Below, one piece after another: positions 26,511-37,325 of a DNA stretch of 64,000 bases. Within the stretch, counting starts at the first letter, position 1. The number at the start of each line of letters is the position of its first letter. The position numbers and the translations under genes were made by a program. The notes under the pieces were generated by a model. The model made no database searches. It was not told the origin of the DNA and saw nothing but the letters and a program-made list of their open reading frames with translations. Source of the stretch: Gammaproteobacteria bacterium (lineage in GTDB: Bacteria > Pseudomonadota > Gammaproteobacteria > Xanthomonadales > Rhodanobacteraceae); contig JAJPHQ010000065.1 in NCBI GenBank assembly GCA_021325195.1, positions 1 through 64,000 on the forward strand, in the 5' to 3' direction.

Positions 26511-28727
26511 ATGCACGAACCCGTCGCCGGCGACATGAAACCCCTGGTGCGGGTCGCCCTGCCGGTGCCGTTGCCGCAGGCATTCGATTACCTGCCCGGC
26601 GGCTTCGATCCCGCACGCGGCTGCCGCGTGCGCGTGCCATTCGGCCGTTCGCAGCGGATCGGCGTGGTGATCGAACGCGTGCCGGGCGCGGAGCTGCCCG
26701 TGGAACGCCTGAAGCCGGTGCTCGAACTGCTCGACGAGCAACCTCTGCTGGACGCCGAGTTGCTGGGCAATCTGCGCCGCGCGGCGGATTACTGGTGCGG
26801 CGCGATCGGCGAAGTGATTTTCGGCGCGCTGCCCCGCCTGTTGCGCGAAGGCAAAGCCCTGCCGGCCTTCGAGGACGAAGCGTGGCGACTGACCGAGGCG
26901 GGCCGGGGTGCGCACGCCGCGCGCAACCGGCGCGGCAAATCCGCGGCGTTGCTGGAAGCCTTGTCGGACGGCGCCACCCGCGCGGAGGACCTGGACGCGC
27001 TGCTGCCGGGCTGGCGCGCGGCGGCGCGACGCCTGCAATCGGCGAAACTGATCGAACGCTGCCGTCCCGGCGGGGACGATGCGCCGGTTCGCATTCGCCC
27101 CGCGCCCGTGTTGACCGGCGAACAGCGCAGCGCGGTGGACACGATCGCCGCAAGCGCTGGTTTCCACCCGTGGCTGTTGCAGGGCGTCACCGGCAGCGGC
27201 AAGACCGAGGTGTACATGGCGCTGGCCGGACACGCGCTGCGTGCCGGCCGCCAGGTGTTGTGGCTGGTACCGGAAATCGGGCTGGTGCCGCAGGCGTTGC
27301 GGCGCCTGCGCGCACGCTTCGATGCGCGGATCGCGGTGCTGCATTCGCATCTCGCCGAGGGCGAACGCGCACGCGCGTGGCTGGCCGCGCGGCGCGGCGA
27401 GGCTGCGATCGTGCTGGGTGCGCGCTCGGCGGTCTTTGCGCCGCTGCCTAAGGCCGGGCTGATCGTGGTGGACGAGGAACACGACGCCTCGTACAAGCAG
27501 CAGGACGGCGGTTTCCGCTATCACGCGCGCGACTTCGCGCTGATGCGCGCGCAGACGCTGGACGTTCCGATCGTGCTGGGCAGCGCCACGCCTTCGCTGG
27601 AAACGCTGGCGAACGTGGAGGCCGGCCGCTACACCCGGCTCCGGTTGCCCAGGCGCATCCACGAACGCCCGCCCTCGCCGGTGCACGTCCTGGACCAGCG
27701 CGGGCTGACGCTCCAGCACGGACTTTCGCCGGCCCTGCTGGACGCGCTGGATGCCTGCATCGCGCGCGGCGAGCAGGCGCTGGTGTTCAGGAACCGCCGC
27801 GGCTACGCGCCGGTGCTGCTGTGCCACGCCTGCGGCTGGCACGCGGCCTGTTCGCGTTGCGACAAGCCGCTGACCCTGCACCGCGGCCGCGCACGGTTGC
27901 TTTGCCACCACTGCGGTCATTCGCAGCCGGTGCCGGCGACGTGCCCGCAATGCGGCGCCGCGGCGCTCACGCCCCAGGGCCACGGCACCGAACGTCTGGA
28001 AGAGGCGCTGCGTGCGCGCCATCCGTCCGTGCCGGTGCTGCGGGTCGATCGCGAAAGCACCCGCGGCCGCGACGGCTTCGAAAGGCTGCTGGACAAGCTG
28101 GCCGACGGCAAACCCGCGTTCCTGGTCGGCACCCAGATGCTGGCCAAGGGACACGACCTTCCCAATCTCACCACGGTCGCGATCACGGGCGTGGACGAGG
28201 GGCTGCACAGCGTGGACTTCCGGGCCGGCGAACGGCTGGCGCAATTGATCGTGCAGGTGGCCGGACGCGCCGGCCGCGCCGACAAACCGGGCGAGGTATG
28301 GCTGCAAACCCACGAACCGGATCATCCGCTGCTGAAGACGTTGCTGACGGGCGGCTACGAGGCGGCCGCCGCGCGGCTTCTGGAGGAACGCCGCGCGCTG
28401 GGCCTGCCGCCCTGCGGACATCTCGCGCTGCTGCGCGCCGACGCCGCCCACCGCGGCGCGCTGGACGGGTTTCTCGCCGCGGCCCGCGACGCCATCGTGA
28501 CGATCAACGCCGGGCTGCCCACGCCGCAACGCCTGCGCCTCGACGGTCCGCTGCCCGCGCCGATGTCGCTGCGCGCGGGGCGCCATCGCGCGCAACTGCT
28601 GCTGGAATCATCGCAACGCGCACCGCTTCGGCACGCGCTGGTCGCGTGGCTGCCGATGCTGCATGCGCTGCCGCAACCGCGCGGTCTGCGCTGGTCGCTC
28701 GATGTCGATCCGGTGGATTTGTATTGA
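26511..28727 (+). CDS. priA: Primosomal protein N' (replication restart helicase PriA)
   Basis: 738 residues. The N-terminal DNA-binding domain begins VRVALPVPLPQAFDYLPGG. The helicase core has Walker A GVTGSGKTEVYMALA, VVDEEHDASYKQQDGG (DEEH box), GSATPSLETLANV and the late motif AGRAGRADKPGEVWLQT. Between the helicase lobes sit eight cysteines (CHACGWHAACSRC and LLCHHCGHSQPVPATCPQCG) that bind two zinc ions. PriA recognises stalled forks and reloads DnaB. A start at the second Met (26535) is possible. A strong terminator follows 9 bases after the stop. Confidence 0.97.
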   Translation: MHEPVAGDMKPLVRVALPVPLPQAFDYLPGGFDPARGCRVRVPFGRSQRIGVVIERVPGAELPVERLKPVLELLDEQPLLDAELLGNLRRAADYWCGAIGEVIFGALPRLLREGKALPAFEDEAWRLTEAGRGAHAARNRRGKSAALLEALSDGATRAEDLDALLPGWRAAARRLQSAKLIERCRPGGDDAPVRIRPAPVLTGEQRSAVDTIAASAGFHPWLLQGVTGSGKTEVYMALAGHALRAGRQVLWLVPEIGLVPQALRRLRARFDARIAVLHSHLAEGERARAWLAARRGEAAIVLGARSAVFAPLPKAGLIVVDEEHDASYKQQDGGFRYHARDFALMRAQTLDVPIVLGSATPSLETLANVEAGRYTRLRLPRRIHERPPSPVHVLDQRGLTLQHGLSPALLDALDACIARGEQALVFRNRRGYAPVLLCHACGWHAACSRCDKPLTLHRGRARLLCHHCGHSQPVPATCPQCGAAALTPQGHGTERLEEALRARHPSVPVLRVDRESTRGRDGFERLLDKLADGKPAFLVGTQMLAKGHDLPNLTTVAITGVDEGLHSVDFRAGERLAQLIVQVAGRAGRADKPGEVWLQTHEPDHPLLKTLLTGGYEAAAARLLEERRALGLPPCGHLALLRADAAHRGALDGFLAAARDAIVTINAGLPTPQRLRLDGPLPAPMSLRAGRHRAQLLLESSQRAPLRHALVAWLPMLHALPQPRGLRWSLDVDPVDLY

Positions 28728-28736
28728 GCACATGCG

Positions 28737-28764
28737 AAAACGGCCCGATCACTCGGGCCGTTTT
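28737..28764. terminator. Bidirectional terminator between priA and rpoH
   Basis: AAAACGGCCCGA (28737-28748) pairs perfectly with TCGGGCCGTTTT (28753-28764) around a TCAC loop. The stem carries T runs on both strands, so it can stop both the plus-strand priA and the minus-strand rpoH transcripts, which converge here. Confidence 0.92.
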
Positions 28765-28788
28765 CTGCATGACGGATCGCCGCAAGAC

Positions 28789-29646
<858 letters not shown>

Positions 29647-29738
29647 GTATCCGCCCTCTTGGACTTGGAGTTGGCACTCTTGCCGTTGGAGTGCCACGTC
29701 CGGACGGGGTTCCCGTCGCCCGCCGGAGAGACGCGATA

Positions 29739-29766
29739 ATTATACCCACTGGTTCAGAAATGACAA
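29739..29766 (-). promoter_or_regulatory. Sigma-70 promoter of rpoH
   Basis: On the minus strand TTGTCA (plus 29761-29766) and TATAAT (plus 29739-29744) are 16 bases apart, with TGGG just before the -10 box. The predicted start near 29732 gives an untranslated leader of about 86 bases before the rpoH ATG, long enough for a structured leader, which was not modelled here. Confidence 0.75.
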
Positions 29767-29824
29767 GGGCCGGGCCCTGCGAAAGCAAAGACCGTCCGGC
29801 CGCCGCGCCGCTTGCACGGCGGCC

Positions 29825-30529
29825 TCAGATCACCAGCTCCGCCCGGGGCGGCAACGACCAGTCGATGGGGCCTTGGCCGCGCCCGGCGAGGAATTCGTTG
29901 GCGTGGGAAAAGTGCCCGCAGCCCAGAAAACCGCGGTGGGCCGAGAGCGGCGAGGGATGCGGCGCCTTCAATACCAGATGGCGGGAGCGGTCGATCAGCC
30001 GCCCCCTGGCCTGCGCGTAGGCACCCCACAACAGGAAGACCAGCCCCTCGCGTCCGCGGTTCAGCGCGTCGATCACCCGGTCGGTGAAGCCTTCCCAGCC
30101 CTTGCCCTGATGCGAGCCGGGCATCCCGGCCTGCACGGTCAGCACGGCGTTGAGCAGCAGCACGCCGCGTTTCGCCCACGGCAGCAGGCAGCCGTGATCG
30201 GGACGCGGGATGCGGAGGTCGCGTTCGATCTCCGCGAAGATGTTCTGCAACGACGGCGGCACCGGCACACCCGGCAGCACCGAGAAACACAGGCCGTGCG
30301 CCTGACCCGGACCATGGTACGGATCCTGGCCCAGGATCACCACCTTGACGGCGTCGAACGGCGTGGCGTCCAGTGCGGCGAAGATCTGCGGACCCGGCGG
30401 ATAGATCCGCTTGCCCGCGCGCTTTTCCGCGATCAGGAACTGGCGCAGCGCAACCATCTCCGGACGCTCGAAGTGGTCGCCCACCCGCGCCTTCCATGAA
30501 GGTTCCAGCTTCAGGCGTTCGTCGGTCAT
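29825..30529 (-). CDS. ung: Uracil-DNA glycosylase
   Basis: 234 residues, the usual family length. The catalytic water-activating loop is [18 protein letters not shown], the uracil-binding [12 protein letters not shown] follows, and the minor-groove [18 protein letters not shown] loop closes the set, so it is a family 1 UDG. It removes uracil from DNA as the first step of base excision repair. It lies between the receiver protein and rpoH on the same strand; rpoH has its own promoter just beyond the ung stop. Confidence 0.97.
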   Translation of the reverse strand: MTDERLKLEPSWKARVGDHFERPEMVALRQFLIAEKRAGKRIYPPGPQIFAALDATPFDAVKVVILGQDPYHGPGQAHGLCFSVLPGVPVPPSLQNIFAEIERDLRIPRPDHGCLLPWAKRGVLLLNAVLTVQAGMPGSHQGKGWEGFTDRVIDALNRGREGLVFLLWGAYAQARGRLIDRSRHLVLKAPHPSPLSAHRGFLGCGHFSHANEFLAGRGQGPIDWSLPPRAELVI

Positions 30530-30601
30530 CAGGCAAGCACGGCTGTCCGTCGAGGCAGGTGAATCGGCGCAAACGGATTCAGCTTAACGGTACCGATGGT
30601 C

Positions 30602-31459
30602 TCAGCGGTGACCATTCGCGGGCGGACTTGCCGTCTGCACGCGCCGGCGATGCGCTACGCGCAACTGGAACAGCAGCTTGGTGGCCAGCAGGCGTTCGTC
30701 CACCGGTTTCACGACCAGATCGTTGGCGCCGGCCCTGAGCAGCGCCGCCTGATGCTTGGGGTCTTCCTCGGCGGTCATCACCAGCACCGGCAGACAGCCC
30801 TTGCCCAGCGCCAGCTCGCCGCGTATCCACTTGAGCAGGTCGCCGCCCGACAGCGTGCCTTTCAGATTGACATCGGTCAGCACCAGGTCGGCGCCGCTCT
30901 CGCCGCGCGCACGCGCCGCCTGCAGGATCGCGACCGCATCTTCCGCGCTGTTCGCGAGCGTCACCGTCAGGCCGTAGCGTGCCAGCATCCGGCTGGTCGC
31001 CAGCGCCACGACCTTGCTGTCCTCCACGTACAACACGTTGCCCTCGCCCCGCGCGATCGGCTCGACATAGCCGCGGATGAAGTCCGCCAGCGCCTCGTAG
31101 CCGCCGCCCTTGTCGAAATAGTCGGTGATCTCGCCGCCCAGTTCGCGGTTCTGCAGGCGTTGCTCGACGTCTCCCGACACCGCGACGATCGGGATGTAGG
31201 CCTGCGGCGCGTGTTCGCGCAGGTAGCGCGCCAGCGCCTGCCCATCCATGTCGGGCAGCCGCAGCGCGGTGGTGACCAGATCGACCGCGCCCTCGTGCAA
31301 GGCACGCTGCGCCTCGGCACCGCTGGCGCAGGCGATCACCGTGACGCCCGGCAGCGTCCGCTCCAGCACCTGCGTGATCAGCTTGCGCGCCACCTTCGAG
31401 CCATCGACCACCATCACGCGCGGCTCGTCGCTGGAAATGTGCCGGATGACGTCGGTCAT
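30602..31459 (-). CDS. Double receiver-domain response regulator without output domain
   Basis: 285 residues made of two receiver domains. The first (residues ~14-125) has VMVVDGSKVARKL and the conserved Lys in DYFDKGG, but at the phosphorylation site reads VTTALRLPDMDG, so the usual Asp is Ala. The second (~139-270) has VLYVEDSKVV, an intact site LVLTDVNLKG and the Lys in LVVKPVDE. No DNA-binding, GGDEF or EAL output follows. It probably works as a phospho-relay or adaptor, with the first domain not phosphorylated. It is 19 bases after ftsX on the same strand. Confidence 0.85.
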   Translation of the reverse strand: MTDVIRHISSDEPRVMVVDGSKVARKLITQVLERTLPGVTVIACASGAEAQRALHEGAVDLVTTALRLPDMDGQALARYLREHAPQAYIPIVAVSGDVEQRLQNRELGGEITDYFDKGGGYEALADFIRGYVEPIARGEGNVLYVEDSKVVALATSRMLARYGLTVTLANSAEDAVAILQAARARGESGADLVLTDVNLKGTLSGGDLLKWIRGELALGKGCLPVLVMTAEEDPKHQAALLRAGANDLVVKPVDERLLATKLLFQLRVAHRRRVQTASPPANGHR

Positions 31460-31478
31460 GGCGCCCCGTTCCCGTTCG

Positions 31479-32432
31479 TCATGGACTCGGGCGCAGCAGA
31501 TGCCGGGTGCTGGCCAGCCACGCGCCGAGCCAGCCCAGCGCGGCCGCGCACAACGGGGTGAGCAGCAAGGCCGTGGAGGGGAGGCCGCCGAATTGCAGGC
31601 GGCCGGCGTAGCTGGCGACCAGTTCGCGCACCGGCGCGGCCAGCACCGCTTCCAGCAGCAGCACCAGCAGCACCGCCACGATCCCGGCGGCGAGGCCGTA
31701 CCACACGCCTTCGTAAAGATAGGGTCTGCGCACGAACGACGCGCTGGCGCCGACCAATTGCTGCACGGCGATCTCGTCCGCCCGGGTCCGGATGTCCAGG
31801 CGCACGGTATTGCCGATCACCAGCACCGCGGCGGCGCCCAGCAGCACCGCCAGCAGCAGCGTGGCCCGCCGGCCCAGCGCGATCAGTGCGTCCAGCCGGG
31901 CCCGCCATTGGCCGTCGTCCTGGACCAGATCGACCTGCGGCAGCGCGCGCAGGGCCTGCACCATCGCCCCCGCCTGCGCACGGTCCAGACCCTTGCGCGG
32001 CTGCACCAGCAGCACGTAAGGCAGCGGGTTGGCGGGCAGCGCGTGCAGCGCCTCGCCGAAACCCTGCACCGCAGCCAGCTCGGCCAGGCCCTGCCGCGGT
32101 GTCCGGATCGTGACCTCGGCGACGTCCGCGCGCGCACGCAGGTCCTGCGCCAGCGATTCGGCCGTATCCATCGTGATCGACGGTTTCAGGAACACGCTGA
32201 CCGACTGCGATTCGCCCAGCGCCCCCGACAGGTGCTGCACGTTCGCGAGCAACAGATAGAACGCCAGCGGCAACGACAGCGCCAGACCCATCACCACGAT
32301 CGTCAGCGCGGTGCCGAACGGACGCCGGGCCAGTTGATGCAGGCTGTCGCGCAGGCACCAGGCGTGCTGACGGCGCCACGCCGCGAGACGCGGCCGGCCG
32401 CGGGGAGCCGTGGTGGCCGCGCGCGCGTTCAC
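31479..32432 (-). CDS. ftsX: Cell division ABC permease FtsX
   Basis: 317 residues starting at a GTG that overlaps the ftsE stop (GTGA). A short basic cytosolic N-terminus with HQLARRPFGTALTIVVMGLA leads into the first membrane helix, then a periplasmic domain of about 130 residues (LKPSITMDTAESLAQDL, PYVLLVQPRKGLDRAQAG) and three further helices (ATLLLAVLLGAAAVLVIGNT, YGLAAGIVAVLLVLLLEAVL, TPLCAAALGWLGAWLA). FtsX relays ATPase signals from FtsE to periplasmic amidase activators at the septum. Confidence 0.95.
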   Translation of the reverse strand: MNARAATTAPRGRPRLAAWRRQHAWCLRDSLHQLARRPFGTALTIVVMGLALSLPLAFYLLLANVQHLSGALGESQSVSVFLKPSITMDTAESLAQDLRARADVAEVTIRTPRQGLAELAAVQGFGEALHALPANPLPYVLLVQPRKGLDRAQAGAMVQALRALPQVDLVQDDGQWRARLDALIALGRRATLLLAVLLGAAAVLVIGNTVRLDIRTRADEIAVQQLVGASASFVRRPYLYEGVWYGLAAGIVAVLLVLLLEAVLAAPVRELVASYAGRLQFGGLPSTALLLTPLCAAALGWLGAWLASTRHLLRPSP

Positions 32433-33106
32433 GCCACCTCGCTCGCGGGCACGTCGTCGATCAGGCGGCCGTGGTCGAGCACGATCGCCCGCTGCTTCAT
32501 CCGCTTCAACAGCGGCAGGTCATGACTGGCGATCAGGATGGTGGTGCCCGCTTCGCGCAGGCCGACGAACAGCCGCATGATTTCCTCCGCAAGCTGCGGA
32601 TCGAGATTGCCGGTCGGCTCGTCGGCGATGATCAGCGCGGGACGTCCCGCGATCGCGCGCGCGATCCCGACGCGCTGCTGCTCGCCGGCGGACAGGGCCG
32701 CCGGTGCATCGCCGCCGCGTCCGCCCAGGCCCACCTTGTCGAGCGCGGCGCGCACGCGCCGGGCGCGTTCCTCGCGCGGCATGCCGGCAATCACCAGCGG
32801 CAACGCCACGTTGTCCGCCACGCTGCGGTCCATCAGCAGGCGATGATCCTGGAACACCATGCCGATTCCGCGGCGCAGGCGCGCCACGCCGCCGCGTTTC
32901 ACCCGCGCGAGGTTCTGGCCGCCCACCTCGATCGCGCCGCCGGTGGGCCGCTCGATCAGCGCGATCAGTTTCAGGAGCGTGGTCTTGCCCGCGCCGGAAT
33001 GGCCGGTAACGAATGCCATTTCGCCGGTCTCGACGCGAAAGGACAGGTTGCTCAACGCCTCGCGGCCGCCGGGATAGCGTTTGCTGACGGAATCGAAGCG
33101 GATCAC
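32429..33106 (-). CDS. ftsE: Cell division ABC ATPase FtsE
   Basis: 225 residues from a GTG at 33106 (MIRFDSVSKRYPGGREAL), the normal FtsE length; longer in-frame readings upstream run into repeat sequence and are not credible. Walker A is GHSGAGKTTLLKLIAL, signature LSAGEQQRVGIARAIAG, Walker B LIIADEPTGNLD and the switch His in ASHDLP. It pairs with FtsX in the divisome. Upstream, 33107-33422 holds no gene but a dispersed repeat element. Confidence 0.96.
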   Translation of the reverse strand: MIRFDSVSKRYPGGREALSNLSFRVETGEMAFVTGHSGAGKTTLLKLIALIERPTGGAIEVGGQNLARVKRGGVARLRRGIGMVFQDHRLLMDRSVADNVALPLVIAGMPREERARRVRAALDKVGLGGRGGDAPAALSAGEQQRVGIARAIAGRPALIIADEPTGNLDPQLAEEIMRLFVGLREAGTTILIASHDLPLLKRMKQRAIVLDHGRLIDDVPASEVA

Positions 33107-33214
33107 GCAGGCAGTGGATCGACCAGGTGGCGAGGAATGAGCGAAGCCTACCAACTTTGCCGCCATTCCGGACGCCGCGGCAGCGGCGATCCGACTGCGG
33201 AGGCAGGACGCCCA

Positions 33215-33412
33215 ACAGGTTGTCGAGAAAGTGCAGTCCTGCACTTGACTCGCGCCATCCATGGCGCTCGCCCTGCGGGCCAGCTTCGCTGTCCGCATCC
33301 GCTCCTGCGGAGGCAGTCTCAACGTCGCGAGTCCGGCTCATGTCCGGACTCGCTCCCGACGGATCAGCGCTTGCGCGCTTGATCCGCGGCGGGCCATCCG
33401 TGGCCCGCGCTT
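33215..33412. repeat. Dispersed hairpin element, copy 1 (with 70-bp internal insertion)
   Basis: Shares long near-identical stretches with the copy at 58663-58815, including GAGAAAGTGCAGTCCTGCAC and the block from TCTCAACGTCGCGAGTCCGG through the hairpin GCGGGCCA-TCCG-TGGCCCGC (33389-33408). Relative to that copy, 70 extra bases (33247-33316), containing the palindrome GCGCCATCCATGGCGC, interrupt the left hairpin, and the right terminal repeat is missing. It abuts the stop of rhlB. Confidence 0.85.
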
Positions 33413-33422
33413 ATCGAACCGG

Positions 33423-34751
33423 TCAAGCGCTGGCAGCAGGGGGTGCGGAATGGTTCGGGGTGCGGCGACGACGCCGGCGCCTGTGCGCGGCGGGCTTGTC
33501 CGCCGCGGCCGCGGGCTGCGGCTCGGTGGTGTCCGGATGCGCGTGATGGACATGCGCCGGCATCGCCCGGGGCGGCGGCATCACCAGCAGGTCCGGATCG
33601 ATCGGCTGCACCGGAATCTTCATGCCGATGTAGCGCTCGATGTCGGGCAGGCTCATCGCGTACAGATCGCAGGCGAAGCTGATGGCGTCGCCCTCGGCGC
33701 CCAGCCGCGCGGTACGGCCGATCCGGTGCACGTAGTCTTCGCCGTCCTGCGGCAGGTCGTAATTGAACACGTGCGACACCTCCGGAATGTGCAGGCCGCG
33801 CGCGGCCACGTCGGTCGCGACCAGCACCTCCACCTCGCCGCGCTTGAAGCGTTCCAGCAGTTTCTGGCGCTTGGCCTGCGGCACGTCGCCCGACAGCGCA
33901 CCCACCGTGTAGCCCTGCCGGGACAGGCGCTGGGTCACGCGGTCGGCGGCGGCGCGGGTGTTGACGAACACGATGCTGCGGTGCGGATCGGTGCGTTGCA
34001 GCAGGTTCAGCAGCAGCGGAATCTTGTCCTCTTTCGACGGGAAATACACCTGCTGGCGCACCCGGTCGGCGGTGACGTTCTCGGTTTCGACGGTCAGCTT
34101 CTGCGGCTGGTCCATGTGCTCGTAGGCCAGCTCCAGCACGCGATAGCTCAAGGTGGCCGAGAACAGCAGGCTCTGGCGTTCCTCGCGGGGCGGCAGGCGG
34201 CGCATCAGGTAGCGCACGTCCTTGATGAAGCCGAGGTCGAACATCCGGTCGGCCTCGTCGATCACGCACGATTCGACCGCGTGGAAGCTGAACACGTGCT
34301 GCTTGAAGTAGTCGATCAGCCGGCCGGGCGTGGCGATGATCACGTCGCAGCCGTCGCGCAATTGCTGGCGCTGTTTGTCGTAATCCACGCCGCCGTAGAT
34401 CAGCGCGAGGCGCAGCCCGGTGTGGCGGCCGATCGCGCGCGCGTCCTTGTCGATCTGAATCGCCAGTTCCCGGGTCGGCGCGATGATCACCGCGCGCGGG
34501 TCGTTGTCGTGGCGTTCCGGCATCGCCGGTTTCGTCAGCAGCCGGTTCATCACCGCGACCAGGAACGCGCAGGTCTTGCCGGTGCCGGTCTGCGCCTGCC
34601 CGGCCACGTCGCGCCCGGCCAGCGCCACCGGCAGGGTCAGCGCCTGGATCGGCGTGCAGCGGACGAAACCGCAATCGGCAAGGCCGGCGGCCAACTGGGG
34701 ATGCAGGTCGAACTGTTCGAAGAAGATGTCGGTGAGAACGTGGTCAGCCAT
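33423..34751 (-). CDS. rhlB: DEAD-box RNA helicase (RhlB-like)
   Basis: 442 residues from the ATG at 34751. Q motif [20 protein letters not shown], Walker [16 protein letters not shown] box [18 protein letters not shown] and the [15 protein letters not shown] motif [22 protein letters not shown] at the start and the Arg-rich tail ([11 protein letters not shown]) fit RhlB, the RNA-degradosome helicase. It is divergent from trxA. The nearby trxA-rho arrangement is the same context in which rhlB is often found in gammaproteobacteria. Confidence 0.92.
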   Translation of the reverse strand: MADHVLTDIFFEQFDLHPQLAAGLADCGFVRCTPIQALTLPVALAGRDVAGQAQTGTGKTCAFLVAVMNRLLTKPAMPERHDNDPRAVIIAPTRELAIQIDKDARAIGRHTGLRLALIYGGVDYDKQRQQLRDGCDVIIATPGRLIDYFKQHVFSFHAVESCVIDEADRMFDLGFIKDVRYLMRRLPPREERQSLLFSATLSYRVLELAYEHMDQPQKLTVETENVTADRVRQQVYFPSKEDKIPLLLNLLQRTDPHRSIVFVNTRAAADRVTQRLSRQGYTVGALSGDVPQAKRQKLLERFKRGEVEVLVATDVAARGLHIPEVSHVFNYDLPQDGEDYVHRIGRTARLGAEGDAISFACDLYAMSLPDIERYIGMKIPVQPIDPDLLVMPPPRAMPAHVHHAHPDTTEPQPAAAADKPAAHRRRRRRRTPNHSAPPAASA

Positions 34752-35032
34752 GCGCTGATTTTCTTGAAGTACGGTCGGAAGCCACCCGCCGGGGCCCGAC
34801 GATCCGTGACCGCCTGATTTGCGATCGGGGACGATCGCACGCCCTTGAACCGCGCGACGGGTTGCGATGAAATGCCTCGGTGGCGGGCAGCGGGAGTGAC
34901 GAGGCGCACACCCGCGCGGTGGTCCAGGTGCAAGTGATTGGAATGATTGTAGCAGGACGCCCGTCCCGCCCGTCCTTGCAATGCCCGGCTGCGCCCCCAC
35001 CTATCCGGTTTGCCTTCTTCCACAGGTTCCCC

Positions 35033-35359
35033 ATGAGCGACTACATCACCCACGTCAAAGACGAGGACTTCGAAGCCCAGGTGCTGCAATCCGAGACACC
35101 GGTGCTGCTGGATTTCTGGGCGGAGTGGTGCGGCCCGTGCAAGTCGATCGCGCCGATGCTGGACGACATCGCCCGCGATTACGCCGGCAGGCTGAAGGTC
35201 GCCAAGATCAACATCGACGAGAACCAGAAGACCCCGCGCGCCTACGGCATCCGCGGCATTCCGACCCTGATGGTGTTCAAGGGCGGCAAGGTCGAGGCCA
35301 CCCAGATCGGCGCGGTGGGCAAGAGCCAGTTGACCCAGATGATCGACAAGGCGATCTAG
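35033..35359 (+). CDS. trxA: Thioredoxin
   Basis: 108 residues, the standard length. The redox site is FWAEWCGPCKSIAPML, followed by the buried IDENQ segment and the cis-proline loop YGIRGIPTLMVFKGG. It reduces cytosolic disulfides, supplying ribonucleotide reductase and other enzymes. The chosen ATG opens with MSDYITHVKDEDF, a typical thioredoxin start. It stands upstream of rho in the same direction, a long-conserved neighbourhood. Confidence 0.98.
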   Translation: MSDYITHVKDEDFEAQVLQSETPVLLDFWAEWCGPCKSIAPMLDDIARDYAGRLKVAKINIDENQKTPRAYGIRGIPTLMVFKGGKVEATQIGAVGKSQLTQMIDKAI

Positions 35360-35390
35360 AGTTTCCAGGCGGCGCAGGGACGTGCCGCCC

Positions 35391-35429
35391 GCCCATCAAG
35401 CACGCGCCGGTTGCACGGGCTTGATGGGC
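35391..35429 (+). repeat. Inverted repeat downstream of trxA
   Basis: GCCCATCAAGC (35391-35401) and GCTTGATGGGC (35419-35429) form an 11-bp stem with a 17-base loop, 32 bases after the trxA stop. No T run follows; it may be a processing or attenuation structure. Confidence 0.6.
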
Positions 35430-35506
35430 GAAGCCGGATCCGGGCGTGTGCGGGATTCGGCGTGTCCTGACAAATTCCGGATGGACTTGTTCAGGGCTGC
35501 GATCCG

Positions 35507-35645
35507 GCGGGGCGCTGAAAACGCCCTGCCGAATGCGGACCACGGATGGTCTGCGGTGCGAGCGCCTCGTGGATGGGGCAAGTCGAGCGCACCGGCCTGT
35601 CCCGGACTCGATCCGGGGACAGCACTTTCCCAACAACCTGTCAGG
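35507..35645. repeat. Dispersed hairpin element, inverted and diverged copy
   Basis: Read on the minus strand from 35645 it opens with CAGGTTGTTGGGAAAGTGC, close to the left end of the 58663 copy (CAGGTTGTTGAGAAAGTGC), and contains GCAGACCATCCGTGGTCCGC, matching the central hairpin. Its other end is the hairpin GCGGGGCG (35507-35514) with CGCCCTGC (35522-35529). It sits in the trxA-rho gap. Confidence 0.65.
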
Positions 35646-35677
35646 GATATTCGAATCTGAACCATCGCACTGCCCGC

Positions 35678-35707
35678 TTGTCGCGGCGACGCGAGCGGTG
35701 CTAGATT
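35678..35707 (+). promoter_or_regulatory. Candidate rho promoter
   Basis: TTGTCG (35678-35683) and TAGATT (35702-35707) are 18 bases apart, with an extended -10 TGC just before. This gives a leader of about 75 bases before the rho GTG. The full 35360-35788 gap holds the inverted repeat, the dispersed element and this promoter, with no gene seen. Confidence 0.5.
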
Positions 35708-35788
35708 GTCGCTGCCGATGGCGCCCGGCGCCCGGCCCTTCCTTTCCATTCCCCCCGCTTTTCTTTACGGCGCCGACGAGGCCTGCCC

Positions 35789-37282
35789 GTGTCCGATACC
35801 GAAAACTCCGTCCAGGGCGAAGACGCCCGCACGTCTGTACCCGCTCCAGAATCCAGCCCTGCATCCGCCGAAGGCGACACGTCGCAGCGCGGCAATCGCC
35901 CCGACCGGCGCCGCCGCCGCGGCCGCCATGCGCGCGGCAACGGCCAGCAGGGCGGCAACGGCAGCGGCCTGCCCGCCGACGTGTCCGCCGATGAAGGCGA
36001 TGCCGGCGATCCCAACCGCCTGATCAACCTCACCGAGCTCAAGCGCAAGAATTCGGTGCAGTTGCTGGAGATGGCCGAGGAACTCGGCATCCAGGAAGGC
36101 GTGGCGCGCGCGCGCAAGCAGGACATGATCTTTGCGATCCTGAAGGCGCACGCCCGTTCCGGCGGCGGCATCTGGGCCGAAGGCGTGCTGGAGATCCTGC
36201 AGGACGGCTTCGGCTTCCTGCGTTCGGCCGACGAGTCGTATCTGGCCGGGCCGGATGACATCTACGTCTCGCCCTCGCAGATCCGCCGCTTCAACCTGCG
36301 CACCGGCGACTACATCACCGGCCGCGTCCGGCACCCGAAGGACGGCGCGCGCTACTTCGCGCTGCTGAAGCTGGACGACATCAACGGCGATCCGCCGGAA
36401 GCTTCCAAGAACAAGCTGCTGTTCGAGAACCTGACCCCGCTGTTCCCGCGCAAGGCGTTCCGGCTGGAACGCGGTAACGGTTCCACCGAGGACATCACCG
36501 GACGGATTCTGGATTTGATCGCGCCGGTCGGGCGCGGCCAGCGCGGTCTGATCGTGTCGCAGCCCAAGGCCGGCAAGACCATGATGCTGCAGAACGTCGC
36601 GCAGGCGCTGGTGCACAACCACCCGGACGTGCACCTGATCATCCTGCTGATCGACGAGCGTCCGGAAGAAGTCACCGAGATGCAGCGCAGCGTCAAGGCG
36701 GAGGTGGTGTCTTCCACCTTCGACGAACCCGCGGTGCGTCACGTGCAGGTCGCCGAGATGGTGATCGAGCGCGCCAAGCGCCTGGTCGAGCACAAGCGTG
36801 ACGTGGTGATCCTGCTCGATTCGATCACCCGCCTGGCGCGCGCCTACAACACCGTGGTGCCGAGTTCCGGCAAGGTGCTGACCGGCGGTGTCGATGCCAA
36901 TGCGCTGCAGCGCCCGAAGCGCTTCTTCGGCGCCGCGCGCAACGTCGAGGAGGGCGGCTCGCTGACCATCCTCGCCACCGCGCTGATCGACACCGGCAGC
37001 AAAATGGACGAGGTGATCTACGAGGAATTCAAGGGCACCGGCAACATGGAAGTGCACCTCGACCGCCGCATTTCCGAAAAGCGCGTGTATCCCTCCATCA
37101 ACATCAACCGTTCCGGCACCCGCCGCGAGGAACTGCTGATCCCGCCGGACCTGCTGCAGAAGATCTGGATCCTGCGCAAGCTGCTGCACCCGATGGACGA
37201 GCTGGCCGCGATGGAATTCATGCTGGACAAGATGAAGAACACCAAGACCAACGAGGAGTTTTTCAACGCGATGAAGCGTTGA
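35789..37282 (+). CDS. rho: Transcription termination factor Rho
   Basis: 497 residues from a GTG at 35789. The first ~75 residues are an Arg/Gly/Asp-rich low-complexity extension ([19 protein letters not shown]), so the protein is longer than the 419-residue E. coli form. The conserved body follows: [23 protein letters not shown]-binding [13 protein letters not shown], Walker [15 protein letters not shown], Walker [16 protein letters not shown], and the Q/R loops. It is the hexameric RNA helicase that stops transcription. Extensions of this type in GC-rich bacteria bind RNA and change Rho stringency; here that is inferred. Confidence 0.97.
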   Translation: MSDTENSVQGEDARTSVPAPESSPASAEGDTSQRGNRPDRRRRRGRHARGNGQQGGNGSGLPADVSADEGDAGDPNRLINLTELKRKNSVQLLEMAEELGIQEGVARARKQDMIFAILKAHARSGGGIWAEGVLEILQDGFGFLRSADESYLAGPDDIYVSPSQIRRFNLRTGDYITGRVRHPKDGARYFALLKLDDINGDPPEASKNKLLFENLTPLFPRKAFRLERGNGSTEDITGRILDLIAPVGRGQRGLIVSQPKAGKTMMLQNVAQALVHNHPDVHLIILLIDERPEEVTEMQRSVKAEVVSSTFDEPAVRHVQVAEMVIERAKRLVEHKRDVVILLDSITRLARAYNTVVPSSGKVLTGGVDANALQRPKRFFGAARNVEEGGSLTILATALIDTGSKMDEVIYEEFKGTGNMEVHLDRRISEKRVYPSININRSGTRREELLIPPDLLQKIWILRKLLHPMDELAAMEFMLDKMKNTKTNEEFFNAMKR

Positions 37283-37325
37283 GAGGAACCGGGACTCGGG
37301 ACTCGGAGAAAGCATAAAACCGGCG

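Noticed and set aside
33107-33322. Longer ftsE start upstream of 33106
   Set aside because: The extension reads through the dispersed repeat element and does not resemble FtsE; the GTG at 33106 gives the usual start and length.
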